From: Bacteroidales bacterium UBA5762
GTDB taxonomy: Bacteria; Bacteroidota; Bacteroidia; Bacteroidales; TTA-H9
Assembly (NCBI GenBank): GCA_002418865.1
Contig: DIEY01000037.1
Location: forward strand, 118,858 to 182,857
Direction of reading: 5' to 3'
DNA length: 64,000 nucleotides
The notes below the pieces were generated by a model, which saw only the letters and a program-made list of their open reading frames with translations, was not told the origin of the DNA and did not search any database. Below, in pieces: positions 26,901 through 33,775 of the stretch (positions within the stretch are counted from its first letter, which is position 1; each line of letters opens with the position of its first letter). A program made the position numbers and the translations under genes.

Positions 26901-27122
26901 AGCTTACGAGAAGATTTTCCGTCTTTCCAACCTCATTTACCTGAAGACTGGGAAAAATTATCCTTTAATTTTTCGTTTCGAGGCATTAGGTATTTTGCAG
27001 AAATGTATAAAAAGAAAATGATTTTAACTGTGGGTGCCCCTCACAATTTAGAAGTAAAGGTAAAAGTTAATGGTAAGGAATATATTTTATTACCAGGTAT
27101 TACTAAAACAATCGAAATATAA
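23985..27122 (+). CDS. Beta-phosphoglucomutase / GH65 disaccharide phosphorylase fusion
   Basis: 1,045 residues with two enzymes in one chain. Residues 1 to about 245 are a HAD-family beta-phosphoglucomutase: DLDGV motif with nucleophile D13 and D15, ASSSKN motif II, KPAPDIF lysine, and EDAVSGIEAG. Residues about 265-1045 are a GH65 phosphorylase: substrate-site WDELF and RGAMFPWQSG, and a GPDEFHE motif whose Glu741 is the expected general acid. The GH65 part would split an alpha-linked disaccharide (maltose, trehalose, kojibiose or similar) with phosphate into glucose and beta-glucose 1-phosphate, and the HAD part would turn the latter into glucose 6-phosphate. The fusion explains the reaction order. 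Which disaccharide is used cannot be read from the sequence. No signal peptide; cytosolic. The next gene starts 42 bases downstream, so the two are probably an operon. Confidence 0.9.
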   Translation: MLKYYPFKAVIFDLDGVITQTALVHSAAWKKMFDEFLLSWSKRNGIEFQEFEHHRDYLSYIDGKPRYQGVESFLKSRNIELPFGVPTDPPEMETICGLGNRKNQVFNEVLEKEGVKVYQTTIDLIYELRKNGIHTAVASSSKNCKAVLERAGILNLFETVVDGNVSAELGLEGKPAPDIFITACKNIDVSPYKAVVVEDAVSGIEAGKNGNFGFVLGVARENNNHELLIHGADRVVTDIGELGGINGIMDWFVNGLPVDNHSLIYYDLVPEKEKQRETLLAIGNGYFATRGSMEEVVSNAYNYPATYMAGVYNRLVSRVAERDVENEDFVNCIHWLPITFKIGNGEWFDPIKAEIIEIQRQLDFHSGILKKKMTVRFEGKTSRIVSERFVSMHNRHFAAQQYKIIAVDYDDEITIKAGLDVDLINDGVERYRSLNQKHILPMEEKVNGNSGYVVAITSQSNIKIACSYILNANKEGHWEPHISKGKASSMFTTHIKSDEELTMTKRVILCNSLTNDDPLNLVLSEGKNLKSYEELRELSETAWRNVWARVDIELEGDRLAQKIFRLNLFHLFVTASPHNALLDAGIPARGMHGEAYRGHIFWDELFILPVYNLSFPEISRSALMYRYRRLPAAREYARKHGERGAMFPWQSGSSGREETQVVHLNPVSGIWGDDYSSLQRHVSLAIAYNIWEYYHCTLDQQFMKDYGAELFFDICMFWTGLCRKDAKDGKYHIRGVMGPDEFHEKYPNAEHGGLDDNAYTNLMTVWTLQKAYQIRNIIGEECFGEVAKKISLNEQEWERWEDIGHNLSLVINEEGIIAQFDGYFELKELDWEYFKNKYGNVYRMDRLLKAEGLSPDDFKVAKQADVLMIFYNLLPEEVNQLLQEMGYVLPEDYLKKNFWYYLNRTSHGSTLSRVVHAKLAHLVGEEELAWQMFREALLSDYVDIQGGTTAEGIHAGVMAGTIWLALNLYAGLSLREDFPSFQPHLPEDWEKLSFNFSFRGIRYFAEMYKKKMILTVGAPHNLEVKVKVNGKEYILLPGITKTIEI

Positions 27123-27163
27123 TTAGTTTTGTTGAATATTTTATCTATAAAATTGCAACAAAA

Positions 27164-27802
27164 ATGTACGAAAATATTCTTATCATTAATAAAAAACATA
27201 AAAAAGCTGCTAAAACCATTCTCGAAAAGGTGTTAGCCGAGAGAACCGAAAAATATATTATTGCCATTTCAGGTGAAGTGGGGGCTGGGAAAGCAGAAAT
27301 TGCCCATGTACTTGGAAGAAAACTAAAAAAACGGGGTATTAAATTAAAAACCATGTATTTGGACAATTACTACAAAATTCCGCCAGCTTTACGCACCGAA
27401 TGGCGAAAAGAGCATGGCCTCGATTCTATTGGCCCTCAGGAGATTGATTGGGATAGAGTTAAACAAAATGTGCACGACTTCGTCGAAGGGAATACATCTA
27501 ATATGCCGCTTGTCGATTTAATGAATGACCAAGTAGATCAACTAATTACCGACTTTAAAAACATTGAAGTATTGATAATTAGTGGTTTATATGCCATAGA
27601 GCTCGAAGAAGCCGATTTGAAGGTTTTTATCGAACTTACTTATAGAGAAACCCTCGATGTTCAACGTGAATCAGAAAAGGAAGAATTGGACGATTTCCGC
27701 ATGAAGGTTCTCGAACAGGAACATAAGGCCGTTCAAGCCTTAAAACATAAAGCCGATTTCTTTATTGATTTTGACACAGCACTCGAAATCTTCCACCTCT
27801 GA
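27164..27802 (+). CDS. Uridine-kinase-like P-loop protein with altered Walker A
   Basis: 212 residues resembling the uridine kinase/phosphoribulokinase superfamily: P-loop SGEVGAGKAE at residues 36-45, MYLDNYYKIPP substrate segment, GPQEIDWDRV, and an IISGLYAIEL strand. The canonical Ser/Thr after the P-loop lysine is Ala44 here, so Mg-ATP binding may be altered. It lies 42 bases after the GH65 fusion, in the same direction, which suggests a linked role in sugar or nucleotide-sugar metabolism. Whether it phosphorylates uridine or another small molecule cannot be decided. Confidence 0.7.
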   Translation: MYENILIINKKHKKAAKTILEKVLAERTEKYIIAISGEVGAGKAEIAHVLGRKLKKRGIKLKTMYLDNYYKIPPALRTEWRKEHGLDSIGPQEIDWDRVKQNVHDFVEGNTSNMPLVDLMNDQVDQLITDFKNIEVLIISGLYAIELEEADLKVFIELTYRETLDVQRESEKEELDDFRMKVLEQEHKAVQALKHKADFFIDFDTALEIFHL

Positions 27803-27931
27803 AAGGGAATCCTAACAACGATAACTACATATACTTCCCTATTTTACATCTCTAATTTTAAATGTAAACTATTTCCCAATTCGCCATGGGTGAGTTAGAA
27901 ATGGAAGAATTACAATAAGCCTATCGAGTAA

Positions 27932-27963
27932 TAAAAAAGCCGACCTTGTACAAAAGATCGGCT
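27932..27963 (-). terminator. Rho-independent terminator of the 533-residue T9SS cargo gene
   Basis: On the minus strand a stem of about 10 pairs (AGCCGATCTT with AAGGTCGGCT, one G-T pair, 6-base loop) is followed directly by a run of six T. It lies 20 bases past the stop at 27983. The convergent plus-strand gene ends at 27802; the segment between shows nothing else. Confidence 0.8.
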
Positions 27964-27982
27964 GGTGTGGAAATGAGATATT

Positions 27983-29584
27983 TTATCTGATAATCAGTTT
28001 AAATACTTCGGCAGGATAACCTTCAGGAATAAGCTTAAGTATGTAAATACCCGATGGATAATTTTGCAGACTAATCTGATGAATTCCTTTTGTGATGTGG
28101 GTTTGGATGATTTTTTCCCCAGTAAGCGAGTATAAAAGAAGTTCGCAAGGATGTTGTACCGATACTTTTACAAATTCTCTAGCAGGGTTAGGTGAAATGC
28201 TAGTTAGGTTATTTTTAGGCTGCTCTATCCCGATTTCCTGATGGCCCCATACCTTGATATCATCAACTTCCCAGGTTGCACTTTCCGTAGCCGTACTGGT
28301 ATATTTAAAGCCAATATACACATTACCTGAGGCAAAGTTGGCAATATCGATGTTTCCCGAAAATGTCCAAGCCCATCCGCCAGGAGAGAGCGTTGCATCG
28401 AGATTTTCCCAGTAGGCGAGATTTGGATTACCAGAACCCACGTAATCGGTAGATATCATTACTTGCATATCGGGGCCTGTGTAATTTTTTGCACTGTAAA
28501 ACTGTATGATTTCGCTTGTATAATTTGCAAGATTCAATGTCGGGCTAATCAGCCAATCTTCATTTTCGTTGCTTGTAGTAGCGTATCCACTTACTCTGGC
28601 ACAAGGAGTGTTTTCAATTCCATGAATCGTATCTATAGTCCATTGCTGATCTCCTGTAACGCTAAAAGTAGTCCACGCGCCAAAAGTGCGATCGTTGAAA
28701 TCCTGAGAATGGATGAGGGATAAATTAGGAGTGGTAGACGAAGCAGAGGGTGCTGTACCATCGGTTTTGTAATCTATAAGTGAACCCGAATTGGTATATG
28801 GGTAAATACTGAAATAATAGACTTGGTTGTTAGCTAAGCCTGTAAAACTAAAAGTTTCGACTCCTTGCGCTATATTTTTAGCTCCACTACCATCGGACAG
28901 GTCGATGTCATCAGCAACGGGCGTGCCATCCAAAGGCGCTGTAATATTATTAGAGGTCGAAGCTTTTATGAGGTAAGCTTGAGGAAGTTGAGCTCCAGTG
29001 GTAGCATCATCCCAATTGAGAATAATACTGAAAGGAGAGGGAGTTGCTGAAAAATTCTCGGGATAGTTGGTGGGTTCTGGCAAAGCCGTGGTTGTATATC
29101 CTGTCCATACAATATTATCTATACTTACCTGACCAGCATTGTTATCATGCTGAATAAACTTAAGATTAAAATCTCCCGGAACATTTATCACAATATCTCC
29201 CGAATTTTTAACAATATTGACTTCGTTATTGGATGTCACCGTTGTAATTAGTACTCCGTTTACATAAACATCGAGGTTTACATTAGTAGAAAAAGCCTGC
29301 ATATAATCGAAGCTTAAAACTCCAATTCCCCCCGAAATGAGCCCTGATTGTATCGAAGAAGTTGGAGTACGATTTTTCCCCAATGTTGGAGTGGGCAGGG
29401 CTATGGCGATATCACCTCTGCATTGAGTGTAAGTCCATATGCTTCCATCCAAGCCTGAGAAGGTACCATCGTTATAACTACTTCCGGTTTCGGGAAAATT
29501 TGTAAAATCTTCCATGCCTTGAGCTGCAAGCTGAGCGCTGAAACCCATAATTATTGCTACAACAAATAATAGAACTTTTTTCAT
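27983..29584 (-). CDS. T9SS type A cargo protein with choice-of-anchor-like domain
   Basis: 533 residues with a signal peptide (cleavage near LAAQG). Domains in order: a beta-sandwich at about 25-165 (nuclease- or carbohydrate-associated type, LSFDYMQAFS, VYVNGVLITTV), a fibronectin-III-like domain at about 170-285 (YYFSIYPYT), a choice-of-anchor J-like domain at about 290-445 (SQDFNDRTFGAWT, EDWLISPTLNLANY, WEVDDIKVWG), and a T9SS type A sorting domain at about 458-533 (ISPNPAREFV, LYSLTGEKI, YPSGIYILKL). It is exported by the Sec system and then T9SS to the surface or outside. No catalytic motif was recognised, so the function is unknown. Confidence 0.85.
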   Translation of the reverse strand: MKKVLLFVVAIIMGFSAQLAAQGMEDFTNFPETGSSYNDGTFSGLDGSIWTYTQCRGDIAIALPTPTLGKNRTPTSSIQSGLISGGIGVLSFDYMQAFSTNVNLDVYVNGVLITTVTSNNEVNIVKNSGDIVINVPGDFNLKFIQHDNNAGQVSIDNIVWTGYTTTALPEPTNYPENFSATPSPFSIILNWDDATTGAQLPQAYLIKASTSNNITAPLDGTPVADDIDLSDGSGAKNIAQGVETFSFTGLANNQVYYFSIYPYTNSGSLIDYKTDGTAPSASSTTPNLSLIHSQDFNDRTFGAWTTFSVTGDQQWTIDTIHGIENTPCARVSGYATTSNENEDWLISPTLNLANYTSEIIQFYSAKNYTGPDMQVMISTDYVGSGNPNLAYWENLDATLSPGGWAWTFSGNIDIANFASGNVYIGFKYTSTATESATWEVDDIKVWGHQEIGIEQPKNNLTSISPNPAREFVKVSVQHPCELLLYSLTGEKIIQTHITKGIHQISLQNYPSGIYILKLIPEGYPAEVFKLIIR

Positions 29585-29608
29585 AATCCGATTTTTAAAA
29601 TTTCAATA

Positions 29609-29616
29609 CAAAGATA
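29609..29616 (-). promoter_or_regulatory. Candidate -7 box for the 533-residue T9SS cargo gene
   Basis: The minus strand reads TATCTTTG (TAnnTTTG) 25 bases upstream of the ATG at 29584. No clear -33 element. Confidence 0.4.
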
Positions 29617-29761
29617 ATTTGAAAACCCGAATTCTTTTCATGTTTAACTAAAATTTAATCCAATAGAACATACCATTTGTTTTTTATTATAGCAAATTGA
29701 AATATGAATATGCTATTTTACCTTTCCTGAAGATAACCTCAGATTTTGATGGAAGGACAAA

Positions 29762-29794
29762 TAAAAATAGCCGGAGTTACATCTGTACCCCGGC
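29762..29794 (-). terminator. Rho-independent terminator of the lamin-tail T9SS cargo gene
   Basis: On the minus strand an 8-pair GC-rich stem (GCCGGGGT with the facing ACTCCGGC, one G-T pair) is followed by TATTTTTAT. It lies about 30 bases past the stop at 29825. Confidence 0.75.
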
Positions 29795-29824
29795 CATTCT
29801 TCAAAGAGAATTTAATTTATTAAT

Positions 29825-32344
29825 TTATTTGAGGATAAGTTTATGCGTGAGTTTCAATCCTTTGTCATCGGTAAATTGCATCAAATAGATTCCCTTGGGG
29901 AGATGTGTGAGGTCGAGATCTTGAATTTGGGGATTCAGTTTTTGCGAATAAACTCTATCCCCTACCAAATTGAAAATTTCCAATAAAAGTTCGTTCTGGT
30001 TATGTTTGACGCTGACTTTACCTGCAGAAGGATTAGGTTGTATTGAAATTTGATTGGGAGAAACAGCATCATCAATGGCATCAACCCCCACAGCGATATA
30101 TTGTGGTTTAAAGGCAGTACTTGTTCCGAATTCGTTAGTTACTGTAAGTGTAACATCAAAAATTCCAGGTTCATTATAGTAAATAGGAGGAGGATTTTGC
30201 CCTGAGAAGGTAGCAGGAGTTCCTCCTTGGAAAATCCATTCCCAGCTTGTGATATTTGGTCCCGTAGAAAGATCGGTAAATTGAACGCTTTCATCTTCAA
30301 GTATAAAAAGTGGATATCCGACGAAATCGGCAACAGGCAAAACGGGTATGATGCAAGGTGCACCTGGGGTTGCCCAAATGCTATCCCCATTAGCATTTAT
30401 AGTAACGTATTCAGTGCTATGTGTCCAATTTTCGCCCAGTGAATTGTCGAGGCTTGGATCACACAAAGTAAGTGAAGGACCCCATCCATCGGCCAGTGTA
30501 TCCCAAGGTAATATATCGTCATAATTTACCGAGTCAACAGTATAGCCAAATTTATCTTTTAGACGGATAAGTTCTCCTGAATTGCTTAAAGCACCAGAAG
30601 TCCATTGCAAAGCTGAAACCCCAAAAGTATTTTGCATAGCTTGGGCATTGACAGCCACAACCGCATAAGCAGCAGGAGCAAGTAAATAAGAGGGGAATGT
30701 ATAGGTTATTCCCTCAGAGAAATAAAATCCTTCGAGATCTACAGCAGTGGCTCCATTATTGAAAAGCTCTATGAATTCTATGCTATCTGTACCCGATTCT
30801 GGAGGATTATACATGATTTCGGTGATAACAATATTTGCTTCTACAGGGGCATTTACTACAATATAAGCTTCCTTGCACAGTGTATTACTACCATATTGAT
30901 TCGAGGCTGTTAAACAAACGGTATATTCCCCAGGATAAGAATATAGAATTCCCGTAGGATTTTGAACGTTTGATGATGAAGGGATGCCTCCTACGAACGA
31001 CCACGACCATGAGGTAGGTCCATTTGTACTTAAATCGGTAAAATCGATCACTGCTCCAATTGATACGCTTGTATCGGAAGCCACGAAATCAACTGTAGGA
31101 GGAAAGGGTGCAGTGAGCGTTGTAAATGATTCTTCATTTCCATAAGCCGTTCCAAAACTATTGGTTGCATAGGCTCTTACATAATATGTTGTAGAAGGTT
31201 CTAAACCAGTAATTTGACTAGTAAAAGTTCCCAATCCTGAGCCATCAGTAGTATGGGGATCAGCAATAGTAGGGCTTGGCGAAGTTGACCAACAAACACC
31301 CCTTGCAGTAACAGAACTTCCGCCAGCAGCAGTAACCGTACCACCACTGGTAGCACTATTGTAGGTAATGTTAGTAGTTGATGCAGTGGTAACCGTTGGT
31401 ATTCCCTGAGGTATCAAAGGCGCATCACCGATTGTAATATAGCGAATATCGAGACGATTCATATTGGTGGTATTAGCACCACTTGGCCAGATTCCATCGG
31501 CATCGGTACTGAAAGCATAAATACTATTGTCATCATTGCGCGATTCTATACGTCTGATTCCATTGGGATTGTTGGCACCAATTGGAACGATAGCAGGATA
31601 ATCGCCTATAATACTCGTCCCAGCCTGTAGATAAATATCATTAATTTCGGGATTGAGTAAAGATTGGTTTTGATTGGTTGGAATAGCTTGCCGAATTTGA
31701 TAGGAAAAGAGGGGATCACCTGTGCCATTTACATTGTCGAAAAGCAAAACATATTTTCCGCTTGCCGCCGGATCGGCTGTGCCTTTAATATAAGCACCAT
31801 CGTCGGTGGTTTCAGGAGTGGTTGCATTTGGAGCAATATCAAGAGCAGTAATTACTTTACTCCCTACGAACTGAGGACTCGAAGGAAATGACCCGCCAGA
31901 AGGCCTCCAACCCAACCGCAAATTGTGCTGCTGACCGGCCCCAAAACGCGAACTATTGCCGGTGGGTTGATAGTAAATCCAGAAAATGGCGTTTCCAGAA
32001 GCATCTGTAGTAAAAGCATTAACAACTGTACTACCTGAAAATGAGCCACCAACAGGATCCCAAACATTACCAGCCCCCCAAGCAGTTGCAGCTTCCGTTA
32101 CTAAGCCAATCTGTGTCTTTACATCATAAATCTGATTGGGTGTGAGCCCTTCAATTTGGAAACAAACCGCAAAAGGAGTACGTTCATAATTCGTACCCGA
32201 AGCATTCTTGGCACCTATATATTTAGGTACTACCAATTCGGTTACTGTCTGCGAAAAGGAAAAATAACCACCCATCATCAATAATGTAAAAGTGATTAGC
32301 GTTTTCCAAATCCCTTTACTAAAATTTATAAAATTTAGTTTCAT
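29825..32344 (-). CDS. T9SS type A cargo protein with PKD and lamin-tail domains
   Basis: 839 residues with a signal peptide (cleavage near FSQT). Residues about 30-315 form an N-terminal beta-rich region that I do not recognise. Then come a fibronectin-III-like domain at about 320-415 (YYVRAYATNSFGTAYG), a PKD domain at about 416-500 (TSWSWSFVGG), a lamin-tail (LTD) domain at about 505-670 (IVITEIMYNPPE, SIEFIELFNNG, WTSGALSNSGE), a second PKD domain at about 675-760 (TSWEWIFQGG), and a T9SS type A domain at about 768-839 (IQPNPSAGKV, LPKGIYLMQF). It is a secreted multi-domain protein with no visible active site. It neighbours another T9SS cargo gene but each has its own terminator. Confidence 0.85.
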   Translation of the reverse strand: MKLNFINFSKGIWKTLITFTLLMMGGYFSFSQTVTELVVPKYIGAKNASGTNYERTPFAVCFQIEGLTPNQIYDVKTQIGLVTEAATAWGAGNVWDPVGGSFSGSTVVNAFTTDASGNAIFWIYYQPTGNSSRFGAGQQHNLRLGWRPSGGSFPSSPQFVGSKVITALDIAPNATTPETTDDGAYIKGTADPAASGKYVLLFDNVNGTGDPLFSYQIRQAIPTNQNQSLLNPEINDIYLQAGTSIIGDYPAIVPIGANNPNGIRRIESRNDDNSIYAFSTDADGIWPSGANTTNMNRLDIRYITIGDAPLIPQGIPTVTTASTTNITYNSATSGGTVTAAGGSSVTARGVCWSTSPSPTIADPHTTDGSGLGTFTSQITGLEPSTTYYVRAYATNSFGTAYGNEESFTTLTAPFPPTVDFVASDTSVSIGAVIDFTDLSTNGPTSWSWSFVGGIPSSSNVQNPTGILYSYPGEYTVCLTASNQYGSNTLCKEAYIVVNAPVEANIVITEIMYNPPESGTDSIEFIELFNNGATAVDLEGFYFSEGITYTFPSYLLAPAAYAVVAVNAQAMQNTFGVSALQWTSGALSNSGELIRLKDKFGYTVDSVNYDDILPWDTLADGWGPSLTLCDPSLDNSLGENWTHSTEYVTINANGDSIWATPGAPCIIPVLPVADFVGYPLFILEDESVQFTDLSTGPNITSWEWIFQGGTPATFSGQNPPPIYYNEPGIFDVTLTVTNEFGTSTAFKPQYIAVGVDAIDDAVSPNQISIQPNPSAGKVSVKHNQNELLLEIFNLVGDRVYSQKLNPQIQDLDLTHLPKGIYLMQFTDDKGLKLTHKLILK

Positions 32345-32457
32345 GTTGAAAATTAATTAGTTAATGATAAATAGATTTAGATTGTAAAAATAAAAGAATT
32401 GTTTGAATTCATTTTGAATCTTATGTTAAAATAAAAATATTTTTTTAATGAAATTCA

Positions 32458-33765
32458 TTATAGCTCCAGTAACATTTTTTCGGGATTAGCTCCGTTAGTT
32501 AGCATTTGTATGGGATTTTCGATCAGATTCTTTATCATCAGCAAGAAACTAACGGCTTCCTGGCCATCGATGAGTCGATGATCGTATGAAAGGGCCACGT
32601 ACATCATAGGACGAATCTCAACTTTGCCACTTATAGCCATAGGTCTTTCTACAATATTATGCATTCCGAGAATTGCGCTTTGTGGTGGATTGATAATAGG
32701 CGTAGAAAATAAACTTCCAAAGACTCCTCCATTGGTTATCGTAAACGTGGCTCCAGAAAGCTCATCGGGTAAAATTTTCTTATCTCTTGCCCTGTTGGCC
32801 AAATCTTTCAGCTTTATCTCAATTTCGGCCAGTGACATAGACTCGACATCTCTCAATACTGGAACCATTAATCCTCTGGGCGTACTTACGGCTATTCCTA
32901 TATCGGTATAATCATGAAACACTATTTCATCGCCATCTAACATGGCATTGACCTGCGGAAAATGCTGGAGCGCAATTGAGGAAGCTTTGCTGAAAAATGA
33001 CATAAACCCCAAACTTATGTTATGTTTTTTCTGAAAGGCTTCCTTGTATTGATTGCGTATTCCAATCACTGCCGACATATCGATTTCGTTGAAAGTCGTC
33101 AGCATAGCAGTTTCATTTTTTACAGCCACCAATCGTTCGGCAAGTTTTTTCCTAAGTGTACTCATCTTTTCACGATGAGTTTCGCGGCTTGGATTAATTT
33201 TAGCACCCAACTTAATCTCGGTTGTTGAGAAATTGGTTTTATTCTTATTCCTTTCTTCGAGGTAAAACTCTACGTCTTCTTTGCTAATACGGTAATGTCG
33301 GAAAAAATTCAGGAATTCCTCTTCGGTAATTTGATTTTCTTTCATAAGAAGTCGAGCCAAAGGTGAGATATTCAGTTGAGGTTCATCCTGAATCTTTGTT
33401 TCCTGTGGTTTGAAGCTAACGGCTGCAGAAGGAGACGCAGGTGGTTTTTCGTTTACAGATGGAATAGGGGCTTCTTGAGTTTGTGATGATAGGGGGGTTG
33501 GAGTTTGATCCTCTTTTTTTATAACAACTATATCTGTATCGATTTGTGCCACAGAAGTTCCAACTTCAACGGTTTGTCCCTCCGGGATAAGGATTTTGAT
33601 TTTTCCACTTTCAGGAGCATTGAGGGATAATGTAGCCTTATCGCTGTCAATCTCAAGAATTTCCTGGTCTTTTTCGACAATTTCATCATTTTTTACTAAC
33701 CATTCGGCTAACACTACACTTGTGATAGATTCTCCCGGACTGGGAATTTTCACTTCAACAATCAT
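32458..33765 (-). CDS. sucB: 2-oxoglutarate dehydrogenase E2, dihydrolipoamide succinyltransferase
   Basis: 435 residues, the usual size. An N-terminal lipoyl domain (1-77) carries the attachment lysine K43 in DSDKAT. A proline-rich linker (about 85-125) leads to an E3/E1-binding domain (about 130-170, [12 protein letters not shown]). The catalytic domain ends with the HxxxDG motif (H396, D400). It transfers the succinyl group to CoA in the TCA cycle. The start lies 10 bases after the stop of sucA, so the two form an operon. No E3 (lpd) gene is in the window. The choice of succinyl over other acyl E2 types rests on its pairing with sucA and on the SYDHRLIDG motif. Confidence 0.93.
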   Translation of the reverse strand: MIVEVKIPSPGESITSVVLAEWLVKNDEIVEKDQEILEIDSDKATLSLNAPESGKIKILIPEGQTVEVGTSVAQIDTDIVVIKKEDQTPTPLSSQTQEAPIPSVNEKPPASPSAAVSFKPQETKIQDEPQLNISPLARLLMKENQITEEEFLNFFRHYRISKEDVEFYLEERNKNKTNFSTTEIKLGAKINPSRETHREKMSTLRKKLAERLVAVKNETAMLTTFNEIDMSAVIGIRNQYKEAFQKKHNISLGFMSFFSKASSIALQHFPQVNAMLDGDEIVFHDYTDIGIAVSTPRGLMVPVLRDVESMSLAEIEIKLKDLANRARDKKILPDELSGATFTITNGGVFGSLFSTPIINPPQSAILGMHNIVERPMAISGKVEIRPMMYVALSYDHRLIDGQEAVSFLLMIKNLIENPIQMLTNGANPEKMLLEL

Positions 33766-33775
33766 AAAAAATTAT

